DNA from: Candidatus Nitrospira allomarina
GTDB lineage: Bacteria; Nitrospirota; Nitrospiria; Nitrospirales; UBA8639
Length of the DNA stretch: 64,000 bases
NCBI RefSeq assembly: GCF_032050975.1
Contig: NZ_CP116967.1
Span: forward strand, 1,361,001 to 1,425,000
Direction of reading: 5' to 3'
The notes beneath the pieces are model-generated. The model was not told the DNA's origin and made no database searches. It saw nothing but the letters and a program-made list of their open reading frames with translations. Shown here one piece after another: positions 15,798 through 26,312 of the stretch (position 1 is the first letter of the stretch; the number at the start of each line of letters is the position of its first letter). The translations under genes and the position numbers were made by a program.

Positions 15798-18158
15798 CTA
15801 GATTGGAGGTTCATGGCAGGCTTGAGCGGACGGTGAGAGCGTTGAAGGGCAGACTGCCGGGAGACAAAGGTGAAACGTGGCACCTTCTCCAGGCTGACTT
15901 TCTACAGAGATCGTCCCACCGTGCAGTTCCACCAATTGTTTCACAATTGAGAGTCCCAACCCCAGACCCTGCGTGCCGATTTCCGGCATCCGGTGAGCCT
16001 GGAAGAAAGGCTGAAAGAGGCTGGCCTGAGCTTCCCGAGGAATACCCGGACCGGTATCGGAGATCGTGAGGAGGATGTGATCCGGTGGAGCGGGAGAAGC
16101 TCTCACCAGGATGCGTCCCTCTTGTGGAGAAAATTTATGGGCGTTGTGGACGAGATTGGTGACGATTTGATGGAGACGGTCCTGGTCTCCCCAGAGAGTC
16201 AAATGGTCTTCTGTGAGTTCGACCGTCAGGTGTTGGGCCTTGGTTTGGGTGAGTGGCAGCAATTCCTGCGTGACATCCTCAAGGAGATCGGACAATGCCA
16301 CAGATCCATGGGCTAACCGGACGGTCCCTGCCTCGATGCGCGATAAGTCAAGAAGGTCCGCAATCATACGGGTGAGTCGATTGGCGTTCGCACTGATTCG
16401 GGTGAGGTAGAGGTGTTGGCGTTCGGCGAGCGGTCCCACCATCCCATGAAGCAGATTTTCCGTGAATCCCTTAATCGAGGTTAAGGGTGTGCGCAATTCA
16501 TGAGAGCAATGTGAGAGAAACTGGGATTTCATCCGGTCAAGTTCCTTGAGCCGGTGATTGGCGGTTTCCAGGTCTGTGTTAGCCTGTTGTAATGCCAGCG
16601 TTCGCTCCTGCACTTTGTTTTCCAAGCCGATGTTCAAGGCTTCAATCTCGTCATAGGCCATCGCCGTATCAAGGGCAATCGCCATTTCATGGGCGACCGT
16701 AGATAATAAGTTTTGTTCAGAGATGGGGATGGCTTTCTGTTGCATACTCCCAACGATCAACACACCAAGTGGTTGATTCTGACTAATCAGGGGGAGTGAG
16801 AATCCGCTTTTCGTCCCGGCTTCCATCAAAATCTGTCGAGTGGTGGGATGGCACTGACTCAGAATTTCCGTGATGTCCTCTATGAGGATGGGTTCTTGCG
16901 AGTGGAGAGTTCGGTGAAGGAGGTCCTGTGGGGCTGAGGGAATGTTGGTGTCTTGAACCAAAGCCGTCCACTGTTCCGACATGCCTTCTGATTGAATCTT
17001 GTGAAAATGTTGATGCGGTGCGTCCCATACAACTGCCCAGGCATGGTCAAAGGAGAGTGAGCCCACAATGGCTTTGAGGCCTGAGCCGATAATGGTTTCG
17101 CGGTCAAGGGTTGAGCCGATGTGGAGGGTGAGTTGATGCAGCATGGTTAATTCATCGACTCGTCGCCGGATCTCGATCAATGTATGTTCTTGTGCTAAGT
17201 AGGCCTCCCGCAATTCTTCGTGCCGTTGTTCTGCCGCCTCCAATTGTTCTTGAATGATTTTCCCACGCTCTTGAATCTCCAGCCGATCATCCCAAAGCCG
17301 TTTTGCCAAGGGAACAATGAGCAAGGGAAGCAGGGACAGCCCCGCACTGACCCACCAGGGTTGATCGGGAGAAAAAACTCTCAATGTGGTGACCGTGGCC
17401 AGCCACAAGGCGAGTCCGCCCAAAATCCATCCCCGCATGGTCCGTCGCTCGGGTTCCCAGGTAAAGGCCCATTCACAATGGGGGGCACCCTCGGCGATAC
17501 AGCTCCGATCCTGGATCGAGGCAGCCCGTTTTCCAAACATGCGGGCCGGGACTTCTGCAACCGTCGCCTTTGTAGTGTGGCATATTCGTTCGGCACAGCC
17601 CTGGAGATACGGGCCGAACTGCCTGATTGTGGATTCGGACAATTGTAGCCGCATCACGGCATGGCCATTGGTGACCGATACAACCTCCGGCTTGAGCGAA
17701 CCTTTGGTGAATTTTTCGACAAAGTGCGGGAAGAGGCGATATATCTGGGTTATGGAGAAGGGCCGCCCGAGGATTTGAATAATGGGGGAGAGAAATTTTT
17801 CCCGCCCCAGATTGAAGTGAAAGTTCTCCTCGTGCGAGAGCTGAACAGAAAATTCGGCCAGAAACATGGCAAACTCATAAGAATAGCTGTTCCAGTGATT
17901 CTTGAGGAAATCGACGGTCACATGATAGGTCCGGTCGGGGATTCGCTCGTTCAGCAGGGCGACAAGAGTGCGCAAGGCCTCTTCTGCGGCCTCCGGTCCC
18001 TGGTGTTGCTGTATGGCCTCTTCCAGATATTCAAGATTGGCGCGGATGGCGATTCCGCTCACATCCTGGATCGTTGCACCCTGAGTATCCTTCCCGAATG
18101 GACGAAACTCCATGAGTGGACGTTCCACAATGCGATGGGATTTTGGTAAGAGCGACAT
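15798..18158 (-). CDS. Membrane sensor histidine kinase with V4R-like N-terminal and GAF domains
   Basis: A 786-residue protein from ATG 18158 (a TTG eight codons earlier is less likely; AGGGA precedes the ATG). The first ~240 residues end in CIAEGAPHCEWAFTW, the cysteine-containing close of 4-vinyl-reductase (V4R)/heme-NO-binding-like domains that sense small hydrophobic ligands. Two hydrophobic segments (about 245-262 and 270-288) follow, then a coiled coil, a GAF domain (about 335-495), a second coiled coil, a HisKA box FLSHCSHELRTPLTSIKGF with phospho-accepting His553, and an HATPase domain with DTGPGIP and GLGLGLSIV. No response regulator is adjacent, so the partner is unknown. fadL lies about 95 bp upstream on the same strand. 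Confidence 0.9.
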   Translation of the reverse strand: MSLLPKSHRIVERPLMEFRPFGKDTQGATIQDVSGIAIRANLEYLEEAIQQHQGPEAAEEALRTLVALLNERIPDRTYHVTVDFLKNHWNSYSYEFAMFLAEFSVQLSHEENFHFNLGREKFLSPIIQILGRPFSITQIYRLFPHFVEKFTKGSLKPEVVSVTNGHAVMRLQLSESTIRQFGPYLQGCAERICHTTKATVAEVPARMFGKRAASIQDRSCIAEGAPHCEWAFTWEPERRTMRGWILGGLALWLATVTTLRVFSPDQPWWVSAGLSLLPLLIVPLAKRLWDDRLEIQERGKIIQEQLEAAEQRHEELREAYLAQEHTLIEIRRRVDELTMLHQLTLHIGSTLDRETIIGSGLKAIVGSLSFDHAWAVVWDAPHQHFHKIQSEGMSEQWTALVQDTNIPSAPQDLLHRTLHSQEPILIEDITEILSQCHPTTRQILMEAGTKSGFSLPLISQNQPLGVLIVGSMQQKAIPISEQNLLSTVAHEMAIALDTAMAYDEIEALNIGLENKVQERTLALQQANTDLETANHRLKELDRMKSQFLSHCSHELRTPLTSIKGFTENLLHGMVGPLAERQHLYLTRISANANRLTRMIADLLDLSRIEAGTVRLAHGSVALSDLLEDVTQELLPLTQTKAQHLTVELTEDHLTLWGDQDRLHQIVTNLVHNAHKFSPQEGRILVRASPAPPDHILLTISDTGPGIPREAQASLFQPFFQAHRMPEIGTQGLGLGLSIVKQLVELHGGTISVESQPGEGATFHLCLPAVCPSTLSPSAQACHEPPI

Positions 18159-18252
18159 GAATGTCCCTATTGAGAAGGTCAACCGGTAGAGGGACTGTAA
18201 TGGAATCGGCGAAAAGGGTGAAGGGGGGGAGCAAAAAATCAGGGAAGACGCA

Positions 18253-19629
18253 TTAGAAATTCATCCGCACGGATAAGGCTCCGACGTGGAGGGTGGTATC
18301 CCATTTGCCGTTTAAGAGAGGTTGTTGGTTATTCTGAACATTCCGTTCATCATACAGCAACGCTTGATAGGCTAAATCCATCCCGATGCCTTTTGCGCCA
18401 AAAATGTCACAGGGGAGGATCCCCAAAAATTTTCCTGGAGCATGGCAGAGAAAGCCCATCCCGGCTGAAAAGGCATTAAAATCGGAGTCTGGAACCGCTG
18501 GCTCGAATGTCCGGTTGGGAATAGGGCTTTCCGATCTGACGTATCCCGTTCGAAAGGCCACATCCCAATGAGGGAGCGCAGAGGGGGAGAGGGCTTTGAA
18601 TTCCGTTCCCACCATGAGTATCCAGGCATCTCCATAGTTTCGGGGATTTTGGATGACGGCTCCATTAGAGAGTTGCAGGTTGAGGTCCTTGAATCCGGAC
18701 CAATCCGCATAATCGAGATCCACTTCGACCTTCCACTCATGTTGCGCGTTGCGAATAGGCCATCCGGCGATGGCCCACGTGTAGATATCGGGGAGTTGAA
18801 TGTTTGTGGTCGCACCGGCAAGGCGGGTTCCACCGGCTAAAAAATCCCCTTTGAGGTCCAAATTGGGTCCGTTCCGATAGACAAACGCAAGATTGACGAG
18901 TGGATGACCGTCTTGATTGCGGAAAGGTGTCCAGAGGACACTGGCATTAAATCCCAAAGCCGAGTCAGTCCCGTTCGCTTCCAGGCCTGTCCCAGCGGGT
19001 ATACCAAACGGATTGCCTGGAGCCGCATTTTGTTGGAGCTCTGCCTGACCTTCTCCCAGAAAGCTGGCAAAGGTATAAATATCTAGCCCCCCTCCTACAG
19101 AGATATAGTCATTCACCTTGTAGGCGAGCGTGGGCTTGATATCGATAAGGGGAAGAGACGCACTCGTGAGTATGGGAGAAATTAGGCTATCATCGGGGTA
19201 TTCGATATTCAGGGCATACGGGGTGGTAACCCCAATTCCTACGGTCCAATTCGGGAGATTGTCCAGGCCTAAGGCCGGAAGGTTTGCAGTGAGGAATAAT
19301 GAACTGGGTGGGGGAGAGGAGATCGTTCCACCAACACCACCCTTGACGGTTGGTCCGAGGTCGCTTTTGAATCTGACCGTGCCACCGATCAAGAGAGTCC
19401 CTGCATAAAATTGGATGCCTTTTAACTGGGTCATACCCGCTGGATTGTAGTGCAGGGCTGAGGCATCATCGGCTTGGGCTGTAAAGGCCGCGCCTTGGCC
19501 GGTAGCCGAAGCTCCATGATCGAGAATACGAAAACCTTCAGCCCGAACTGTTTGAGGAGTGATAATGGTATTGAAGAGCCCAAGGATGAGGCATAGAGCG
19601 ACCAGGCGGCAGATGATCAATGTCGTCAC
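18253..19629 (-). CDS. FadL/OmpP1/TodX-family outer membrane transporter
   Basis: A 458-residue protein with a cleavable signal peptide (about 1-29) followed by the family hallmark GFRILDHGASATGQGAAFTA and DDASALHYNPAGMTQL, the N-terminal plug of FadL porins. The rest has the alternating pattern of a 14-strand barrel and ends in VRMNF with a terminal aromatic residue as expected for outer membrane insertion. Members import long-chain fatty acids or aromatic hydrocarbons; the substrate here is unknown. The gene precedes the V4R-type histidine kinase, which may be co-transcribed, an interesting pairing if the kinase also senses hydrophobic ligands. Confidence 0.92.
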   Translation of the reverse strand: MTTLIICRLVALCLILGLFNTIITPQTVRAEGFRILDHGASATGQGAAFTAQADDASALHYNPAGMTQLKGIQFYAGTLLIGGTVRFKSDLGPTVKGGVGGTISSPPPSSLFLTANLPALGLDNLPNWTVGIGVTTPYALNIEYPDDSLISPILTSASLPLIDIKPTLAYKVNDYISVGGGLDIYTFASFLGEGQAELQQNAAPGNPFGIPAGTGLEANGTDSALGFNASVLWTPFRNQDGHPLVNLAFVYRNGPNLDLKGDFLAGGTRLAGATTNIQLPDIYTWAIAGWPIRNAQHEWKVEVDLDYADWSGFKDLNLQLSNGAVIQNPRNYGDAWILMVGTEFKALSPSALPHWDVAFRTGYVRSESPIPNRTFEPAVPDSDFNAFSAGMGFLCHAPGKFLGILPCDIFGAKGIGMDLAYQALLYDERNVQNNQQPLLNGKWDTTLHVGALSVRMNF

Positions 19630-19855
19630 GTCTCCTCCTTGAGAGCGGGAACCGATCAGAAATTCCGGGGAAGTCTATGAAAAACAAGAGAAGATAGCAA
19701 TCTTGATCAGGGATGAGCAACGAGTGACAATAGCGAAAGTCATACCTCCAGACCGGAGATTGCGGACTTCCTCTCTGTTTTTCGAAGAAGTTTAATTCAT
19801 GCAGAGGGATTCCGTTCCCGTGGTCGGACAGGTGAATGTTGAAAAGGAGAATGGC

Positions 19856-20254
19856 ATGCGGGTGAAAAAACTGTTGCATACGCGAATGCGAGTGAGTGAC
19901 ATGGAACAGACGCTGGGCTTTTATCGAGAGGTACTCGGGCTGGAAGTCGTGGAGCAAAAGGTATCGCCACGAGGTTCGCATCTGGCATTTTTGGCTGTCC
20001 CCAACAGTGAGGAATTGATTGAGTTGTGCAGTTTTCCGAGTAGCGGGACGGTCAAGGTTCAAGAGGATCTTGTGCATTTGGCTTTTGAAGTGGAGGATTT
20101 GGAACAGACGATTCAGGAACTCCAGGCCAAAGGTGTGCCGATCACGGATGGCCCCACCCAATCTTCCTCCGGCAGCCGGTTTATTTTTATCGATGCGCCG
20201 GATGGCTATGAAATTGAGTTGATACAACGACCAGCGGGAGTCGCCATCGTCTGA
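19856..20254 (+). CDS. VOC-family (glyoxalase I-like) protein
   Basis: A 132-residue single-domain protein from the ATG at 19856, which has GGAG six bases upstream; an in-frame extension to 19799 lacks a ribosome site. It has the beta-alpha-beta-beta-beta vicinal-oxygen-chelate pattern: LLHTRMRVSDMEQTLGFYRE with the first metal-ligand His, then DLVHLAFEVEDLEQTI and FIFIDAPDGYEIELIQ with the final Glu. This closely resembles lactoylglutathione lyase (GloA), which detoxifies methylglyoxal, but VOC proteins vary in substrate. Its stop overlaps the uvrC start (TGATG), so the two are translationally coupled. Confidence 0.85.
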   Translation: MRVKKLLHTRMRVSDMEQTLGFYREVLGLEVVEQKVSPRGSHLAFLAVPNSEELIELCSFPSSGTVKVQEDLVHLAFEVEDLEQTIQELQAKGVPITDGPTQSSSGSRFIFIDAPDGYEIELIQRPAGVAIV

Positions 20255-22020
20255 TGATCAAGGTGACAAAACAAGAGATGAGGGAAACACCCACGAGCAC
20301 TTCTCAGGTCCTCTCGGACCATCCAGGTCGCTTGAGCGGAATATTGAATAATCTTCCCAAGCAACCAGGGGTCTATCTCTTTAAAGATCGACGAGGCGAC
20401 ATTATCTATATTGGAAAAGCCGCCGTGTTATCGGACCGAGTGCGATCGTATTTTCAACATGCGGCCGATCTCACTCCTAAAAACCGGGTGCTGTATTCGC
20501 AGATTGCGGATATGGAAACGATCGTCACCCACTCGGAATTCGAAGCCCTCATTTTAGAAAGTAATCTGATCAAGCGGCATCGCCCACGGTTCAATGTGGT
20601 CCTCCGGGACGACAAACAATACCCCTATCTCCGGTTGCCGATTCACGATGATTTCCCGAGGCTGTCGATAGTCCGCCGGGTCAAACAGGACAAGGCGTTA
20701 TATTTTGGTCCGTATGTCCCTACGGGAGCTATGCGCGACACCCTGAAAGTTATTCGTAAGGTGTTCCCCCTGGCCACCTGCACAATCGATATTAATGGAA
20801 GCGCTGAGCGGGCATGCCTGGAATTTGAAATCAAGCGTTGCATGGCTCCTTGCACGGGAAATCAGACGAAGGAAGCCTACCATCAGATTGTAAAGCAGGT
20901 TCGTTGGTTTTTAGAGGGACGGGATACGGAATTACTCGAGTCCTTACGATCAGCCATGCAGGATGCGGCGGAGCGGGAGGCGTTTGAAGAAGCCGCTCGA
21001 CTGCGTGATCAGATTGGAAACATTGAGCGGATGTTGGCCAAACAACGGGTGGCACAAATAAGCGCCCGGGAGCAGGATATCGTGGGATTGGCCAGAATGG
21101 GAGGGGCAGTGGATGTTCAGATGCTGTTTGTGCGAGGAGGCCTGTTGATTGGCCGTCGGGATTTTTTCTGGTCCGACGCTCACGGCGTCACCGATGAGGA
21201 ACTGGTGAGGTCGACGCTCGAACAGTTTTATGCCAAAACAGTCGTGCCTCCCAAAGAGGTTCTGCTTCCTGTGGGGTTTGACGATCAATCGCTAGTCCAG
21301 CGGTGGTTGTCCGAGAAGAAAGAGGAAACCGTTCGGGTACTGGTTCCTGAGCGAGGGGTTAAATATGAATTACTCCAGCTCGCACAGGAAAATGCTGCGG
21401 TGGCTCTCAACGAACATCTTCGGGTGCAAACCGAATCCAGTGAGTCGGTGGAAGAACTTCAGTCGCTCTTAGCGTTGCCACAAATTCCGACCCGAATTGA
21501 ATGTTTTGATATCTCCAATACCATGGGGACTAATTCCGTGGCGTCCATGGTGGTTTGGGAACAGGGCAGAATGAAAAAGTCAGACTATCGGCGATTCCGG
21601 ATTAAAACGGTAGAAGGAGCCAACGACTTTGCGAGTATGCATGAAGTGGTGAAACGCCGATACGGCGGATCGTTGGCTAATAAACCAGGGAAAACCCTAC
21701 CGGAGCCGGACCTGGTGGTGATTGATGGTGGAGCCGGACAATTAGGCGCGGCCATGGAGGCGATGGCGGCCGTTAATCTCTCACATGTCGCGATTTGTGG
21801 TTTAGCCAAAGCGAAGGGTGACAAAGACGAAAGGATTTTTCTGCCGGGTCGGAAGATGCCCATCATACTGCCCCTGAAATCCCCGGCAACACGGCTGGTC
21901 CAAACCATTCGAGATGAAGCGCATCGCTTTGCTATCACCTTTCACCGCAAACTGCGGGGTGACGCGATGATTCCTCTTTCTCCCCTGCGTTCCGCAAAAA
22001 CTTCGAAGGGGAGTTTCTAG
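20254..22020 (+). CDS. uvrC: Excinuclease ABC subunit C, lacking the C-terminal HhH domain
   Basis: A 588-residue UvrC, the dual-incision nuclease of nucleotide excision repair. The N-terminal GIY-YIG domain opens with PGVYLFKDRRGDIIYIGKA, the Cys-rich ACLEFEIKRCMAPC segment and a UVR motif (EAARLRDQIGNIE) follow, and the RNase H-like domain holds IECFDISN and VVIDGGAGQL. It reads through EAHRFAITFHRKLR, then ends after about 19 residues. In most bacteria that point leads into a tandem helix-hairpin-helix domain (PGIGPKRKKALL-like). No such sequence is visible in any forward frame downstream, so the domain is lost rather than simply frameshifted. Confidence 0.95.
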   Translation: MIKVTKQEMRETPTSTSQVLSDHPGRLSGILNNLPKQPGVYLFKDRRGDIIYIGKAAVLSDRVRSYFQHAADLTPKNRVLYSQIADMETIVTHSEFEALILESNLIKRHRPRFNVVLRDDKQYPYLRLPIHDDFPRLSIVRRVKQDKALYFGPYVPTGAMRDTLKVIRKVFPLATCTIDINGSAERACLEFEIKRCMAPCTGNQTKEAYHQIVKQVRWFLEGRDTELLESLRSAMQDAAEREAFEEAARLRDQIGNIERMLAKQRVAQISAREQDIVGLARMGGAVDVQMLFVRGGLLIGRRDFFWSDAHGVTDEELVRSTLEQFYAKTVVPPKEVLLPVGFDDQSLVQRWLSEKKEETVRVLVPERGVKYELLQLAQENAAVALNEHLRVQTESSESVEELQSLLALPQIPTRIECFDISNTMGTNSVASMVVWEQGRMKKSDYRRFRIKTVEGANDFASMHEVVKRRYGGSLANKPGKTLPEPDLVVIDGGAGQLGAAMEAMAAVNLSHVAICGLAKAKGDKDERIFLPGRKMPIILPLKSPATRLVQTIRDEAHRFAITFHRKLRGDAMIPLSPLRSAKTSKGSF

Positions 22021-22356
22021 TCCTTCACCAAATTATGGTGTTGGTGTCGGCGATGGTTGTGATGCCCACCAATGATCGCAAAATGTGATCTGGGACTTCT
22101 TCGAACACAGGTGTGGGCGGATTTCCGACATGCTGCGTGGGAATTTTGTTAGGAGCAAGTGGGTTTTTCGTTTCCTTGCTAACATTAAGATGGCGGTGAT
22201 GAGATAGGAAGAGAGAGAGTGTTTTTTTGAGGTTGTATCGTCCTGCTGTCCATTGTTCGACAAACACGGGGCTTCCCTTTCTCCTCTTTAAAAGATTTAA
22301 GGTCTCTGAGGGCCTCACCGATGGATACATACATCACTTATAGGGAGGTATGACGG
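22021..22356. other. Intergenic region after uvrC
   Basis: No convincing gene. A 101-codon minus-strand frame spans most of it but shows no recognisable domain or ribosome site. AGGGAGG about ten bases before 22357 serves the next gene. Confidence 0.5.
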
Positions 22357-22605
22357 ATGCAATGCCCTCGATGTCAAGGGACCATGATAGTCGATCACTT
22401 TGTGGATATGGCCACGAGTGGCGAGATTTGGATGCCGGGTTGGCGGTGTCTGATGTGTGGAGAAGTCCTTGATCCGTTAATTGAGCATCATCGTCATCTG
22501 CAGCGTGAACATCAGGAAGTGGTTGGTGCCATTTCCGGATCAGCCGCTCGTCCTCCCTCACCCATTTCCGTGAAGTCGCGCCAGGCGAACAAGCGGTCCT
22601 TTTAG
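22357..22605 (+). CDS. Small zinc-ribbon protein
   Basis: An 82-residue protein whose first 45 residues contain two cysteine pairs, CPRC at 3-6 and CLMC at about 34-37, typical of a zinc ribbon. An acidic/His-rich helix (LIEHHRHLQREHQEV) and a basic disordered tail follow. A good ribosome site (GGGAGG) precedes the ATG. Similar small proteins with MQCPRCQGTM starts are familiar from Nitrospira, but no function is established; nucleic-acid or protein binding is likely. Confidence 0.75.
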   Translation: MQCPRCQGTMIVDHFVDMATSGEIWMPGWRCLMCGEVLDPLIEHHRHLQREHQEVVGAISGSAARPPSPISVKSRQANKRSF

Positions 22606-22917
22606 TCGTTCTGTTTTTCCCCTTTTCCTTGTGCAAATATTCGCGATCCTGTGGTCTGAACGGCCTCCTGGCGATTTGCTTGTGGGGTGGGTTTCTCTAT
22701 GCTAGATTCCTCAGGATGCTGTTGAAAATGCAGCGTTTCCCAACGTCAAATTCAGAGGCAATGACCCTCACGGTTCCGGAATTCCGTATCTAATTTGACG
22801 CGGAACAAGTGTTTACCCATACCGACATTTCTTCACACATGTGACGAGCGAAGTAGGGATGTCTTTGTAACGTATTCATCGAGGCGATCACCGTATTTTC
22901 TTTCATAAGGCATAAGC
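22606..22917. other. leuS upstream region with a repeat fragment
   Basis: No gene is seen. At 22711-22727 the sequence CAGGATGCTGTTGAAAA matches the end of the dispersed GTTGAAAAA-type repeat seen at 5265-5380, but the body is missing. Further on, CGTCAAATT and AATTTGACG form a 9-bp inverted pair about 40 bp apart. No T-box leader structure could be recognised. Confidence 0.4.
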
Positions 22918-25548
22918 ATGGCGCATACGTACGATCATCAGGCTGTTGAAGCAAAGTGGCAGGCATATTGGGCTCAATCCGGGACGTTCCAGGTTCAGGA
23001 AGATTCGGACAAACCCAAATATTATTGTTTGGAGATGTTTCCCTATCCCTCGGGCCGGATACACATGGGCCATGTGCGCGTATATGCCATCGGGGATGTC
23101 GTGGCCCGTTATAAGACGATGCGTGGGTATAACGTGTTGCATCCGATGGGATGGGATGCTTTCGGGTTGCCGGCAGAGAATGCCGCAATTGAGAAAGGGG
23201 TGCACCCCAACGTTTGGACTCAAGAAAATGTGGCCTATATGAAAGGACAACTTCAGCGGATGGGTCTGTCCTATGATTGGGATCGTGAGGTGAATACGTC
23301 TCAGCCTGACTATTACCGCTGGAATCAATGGATCTTTGTGAAAATGGTTGAGCGTGGATTGGCCTATCGAAAACGCTCGGCAGTAAATTGGTGTCTTTCT
23401 TGTGAAACGGTATTGGCAAATGAGCAGGTCTTGGAGAAAGAAGGAAAAGACGGAGGGGTGTGCTGGCGATGCGAGTCGGTCGTCATTCAAAAAGAATTGG
23501 AGCAGTGGTTTTTCCGTATTACGTCCTATGCGCAGGAATTATTGGACGGCTGTGAACGGTTGGGGACCTGGCCGGCTCGTGTGCTGGCCATGCAGCGGCA
23601 TTGGATTGGGCGGAGCGAAGGGGTGGAGCTGGATTTTCCCTTAGCGGAGACCGTAGCCGGGCTACAGGCGATCCGGGTGTTTACCACTAGACCGGATACC
23701 ATTCATGGCGCGACCTTCATGAGCCTTGCACCAGAATCGCCCCTGGTCGAACAATTGATAGCCGGAAGACCTGAGGCCGCCGGGGTTCGAGCGTTTGTGA
23801 CTCGTGTGTCTCGCGTGGATAAAGCGACGCGTACGGCTGCTGATCGGGAGAAAGAAGGTGTGTTTACCGGCGCCTACGCCATCAATCCGTTTACCAAGGA
23901 ACGTATCCCGATTTGGGTGGCGAATTTTGTGTTGTATGAATATGGCACGGGGGCGATTATGGCCGTTCCCGCGCATGACCAACGAGATTTTGAATTCGCG
24001 AAAACCTATCGCATCCCGGCTCGACTGGTGATTCAAGATCCGGAAGGCCGGCTGAGCTCTGAAGCTCTGGAATCGGCTTATGAAGAACAGGATGCCGCCG
24101 GACTCCTGGTGAACTCAGGGAATTTTTCCGGCATGTCCGTGTCGCAAGCCAAACAGGCCATCGGCGAATATGTGGAAACACAGGAATGGGGAAAGCGATC
24201 CATCAATTTCCGTTTAAGAGATTGGGGTATCTCCAGGCAACGCTATTGGGGGACGCCCATTCCGATGTTGTATTGTGATCGCTGTGGCATTGTCCCGGTT
24301 CCCGAAGGCGACCTGCCGGTGTTGCTGCCTGACGATGTGCCATTCACCGGGAAAGGTGGGTCTCCGCTTAAGGAATCTCCGTCGTTTTCACAGGCCACCT
24401 GTCCCATGTGTGGCGGTCCGGCACGCCGCGAAACCGATACCATGGATACCTTTGTAGATTCGTCCTGGTACTTCCTTCGGTATTGCTCGCCCAAAGACGT
24501 CACGCAAGCCGTGAATCCCCAAGCCGCACAACATTGGATGGCGGTGGACCAATATGTCGGCGGAATCGAGCATGCGGTGTTGCATCTGTTGTATGCGCGC
24601 TTTTTTACCAAAGTCTTACGAGACCTGGGTCTCACAATGGCTGATGAACCCTTCATCCATTTGCTCACCCAAGGCATGGTGACCAAGGAAACCTACTGGT
24701 GTGAAGAGCATCGATGGATGCTTCCCACCGAAATAAAAAAAATGGGCGAGCAGCGGGTCTGTATTCACTGTGGGCGGAGTATTGTGACAGGCCGTACGGA
24801 GAAGATGTCCAAGTCTAAAAAAAATATTGCTTCCCCTGAGGACTTGTGCGATCGCTATGGAGCGGACACGGCCAGAATGTTTTCGTTGTTTGCCGCACCA
24901 CCGGAAAAGGATTTGGAATGGAGCGATACCGGGGTTGAAGGGTGCTATCGGTTTCTTAACCGGGTCTGGCGGTTGGTACAGGATCTTCTTCCGGTCTTGA
25001 ATGGGGTAGCTTCCAATCAGGGATCCCGCGAGTCGGTGCTTTTGCCTCAATTGCAGCGGGCGACGCATCAGACGATTAAAAAGGTCACAGAAGATTTTGA
25101 GCGGGGCTTTCAATTTAACACGGCCATTGCGGCTCTTATGGAGTTTGTAAATGAGTTGTATAAGTTCTGGAAAGAATTTCCGGGGGAGGCCTTAACTGCT
25201 GGCGAGCGAGCGGAGTGGCGAACAACGTTGGAAACGTTAGTAGTGTTGCTGGCACCCTTTGCTCCGCACGTGACTGAGGAGTTGTGGGAACTCTTAGGGA
25301 AGCGCCCAGGGATGAGCCGGCAGGCGTGGCCTGACTTTGATCCCGTTCTGGTGGCCAGTGCCGAATGGACGATTCCTCTCCAGGTGAATGGCAAACTTCG
25401 GAGTAAGATCGTGGTTCCAGCCGGTTCGACAAAGGAACAGATCATTGCAGGCGCTCAGGCGGATCCAAAGTTGGTGGAATGGTTGCAAGGGAAGGTCGCT
25501 CGCAAAATTATCTATGTGGAACAAAAGCTGGTGAATTTTGTCATCTAA
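22918..25548 (+). CDS. leuS: Leucyl-tRNA synthetase
   Basis: An 876-residue class I aminoacyl-tRNA synthetase. The HIGH-type motif is in [18 protein letters not shown] (near residue 45), the zinc-binding region contains CLSCE and CWRCE, and the CP1 editing domain has [14 protein letters not shown] and [18 protein letters not shown] lies near residue 630, with the anticodon-binding and C-terminal domains complete to the end. Length is normal. It is the first gene of a run with lptE and holA; the lptE frame overlaps its last codons. Confidence 0.98.
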   Translation: MAHTYDHQAVEAKWQAYWAQSGTFQVQEDSDKPKYYCLEMFPYPSGRIHMGHVRVYAIGDVVARYKTMRGYNVLHPMGWDAFGLPAENAAIEKGVHPNVWTQENVAYMKGQLQRMGLSYDWDREVNTSQPDYYRWNQWIFVKMVERGLAYRKRSAVNWCLSCETVLANEQVLEKEGKDGGVCWRCESVVIQKELEQWFFRITSYAQELLDGCERLGTWPARVLAMQRHWIGRSEGVELDFPLAETVAGLQAIRVFTTRPDTIHGATFMSLAPESPLVEQLIAGRPEAAGVRAFVTRVSRVDKATRTAADREKEGVFTGAYAINPFTKERIPIWVANFVLYEYGTGAIMAVPAHDQRDFEFAKTYRIPARLVIQDPEGRLSSEALESAYEEQDAAGLLVNSGNFSGMSVSQAKQAIGEYVETQEWGKRSINFRLRDWGISRQRYWGTPIPMLYCDRCGIVPVPEGDLPVLLPDDVPFTGKGGSPLKESPSFSQATCPMCGGPARRETDTMDTFVDSSWYFLRYCSPKDVTQAVNPQAAQHWMAVDQYVGGIEHAVLHLLYARFFTKVLRDLGLTMADEPFIHLLTQGMVTKETYWCEEHRWMLPTEIKKMGEQRVCIHCGRSIVTGRTEKMSKSKKNIASPEDLCDRYGADTARMFSLFAAPPEKDLEWSDTGVEGCYRFLNRVWRLVQDLLPVLNGVASNQGSRESVLLPQLQRATHQTIKKVTEDFERGFQFNTAIAALMEFVNELYKFWKEFPGEALTAGERAEWRTTLETLVVLLAPFAPHVTEELWELLGKRPGMSRQAWPDFDPVLVASAEWTIPLQVNGKLRSKIVVPAGSTKEQIIAGAQADPKLVEWLQGKVARKIIYVEQKLVNFVI

Positions 25549-26263
25549 CCCAGGCCGACCGGGTAGGCTTCTTCAGCGGGTGAGATTCCTGATGACCGGA
25601 TGGGGAGTGTGGCTGTGCCTGATTGCCGGATGTGGGTACCAATTCACAGTTGAGGGGCCGGGCCCGGTCATCGGGGGGAGTGCCGGCCATGTGGCGCAAG
25701 GACCGCCGATTCGTATGGTCTTTCCGGTGCTCAAAAATAACAGCTTTGAACCAAACCTGGAATTCAAATACACCAGATACTTTCGCCAGGCGTTCCAATC
25801 TGTCGGAAGCGCAGAATTTGTCGATGATGGCTCCGCCGATTTTGTGATGGAAGGGGCGATTCTATCGGTCGGGCTTTCTTCATTAGCCTTTACTCGCACG
25901 CAGACACAAGAAAGCCGGGTTATGGTGAAAGTGTTGTTGAAGGTGAAGGATCGGAAAACGGGAAAAGTCCGATGGTCTCAAATCGGAACCAGTACAGCCG
26001 AATTTTTTGTGGGTGCCACATCCACCTCAGATGCCGAAACCGGATTGCAGTTTAACCGGGTTTTGCAGGATCGGGCGGTTGAGCAAGCGGGGCAACAGGT
26101 GGCTGCCGATTTAGCCGATCAATTTTTGGGGGCCAGGGAGCAGGGGGTTTTTGACAGGAATAGAAAGGAGACCATCCCGGATCCGGAATCGGGTGGTGGT
26201 GAATCCCCCGAGATCTCAGCGCCTTACGGAGATCTCATTACTCCAGGCTCCCAGATGCCTTGA
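25538..26263 (+). CDS. lptE: LPS-assembly lipoprotein LptE
   Basis: Up to 241 residues with a lipoprotein signal: hydrophobic segment followed by LIAGC-GYQF, the usual LptE N-terminus after lipidation. The body shows the LptE pattern [20 protein letters not shown] and YTRYFRQAF, and a conserved C-terminal helix region ([12 protein letters not shown]). LptE plugs the LptD barrel that places lipopolysaccharide in the outer membrane. The start is uncertain: TTG 25538 overlaps leuS, while GTG 25580 and ATG 25592 give shorter signals; none has a strong ribosome site. The leuS-lptE-holA order is widespread in bacteria. Confidence 0.88.
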   Translation: MSSNPGRPGRLLQRVRFLMTGWGVWLCLIAGCGYQFTVEGPGPVIGGSAGHVAQGPPIRMVFPVLKNNSFEPNLEFKYTRYFRQAFQSVGSAEFVDDGSADFVMEGAILSVGLSSLAFTRTQTQESRVMVKVLLKVKDRKTGKVRWSQIGTSTAEFFVGATSTSDAETGLQFNRVLQDRAVEQAGQQVAADLADQFLGAREQGVFDRNRKETIPDPESGGGESPEISAPYGDLITPGSQMP

Positions 26264-26312
26264 TTACCTGAATGGGTTAGCAGGATTGTCTGCTTTTTGA
26301 GGCGTATTCACC

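Noticed and set aside
19538-20227. A 229-codon minus-strand frame
   Set aside because: Antisense to the well-supported VOC gene and overlapping the fadL start; no family resemblance.
22025-22330. A 101-codon minus-strand frame after uvrC
   Set aside because: No recognisable domain, no ribosome site and composition like non-coding DNA; kept as intergenic.
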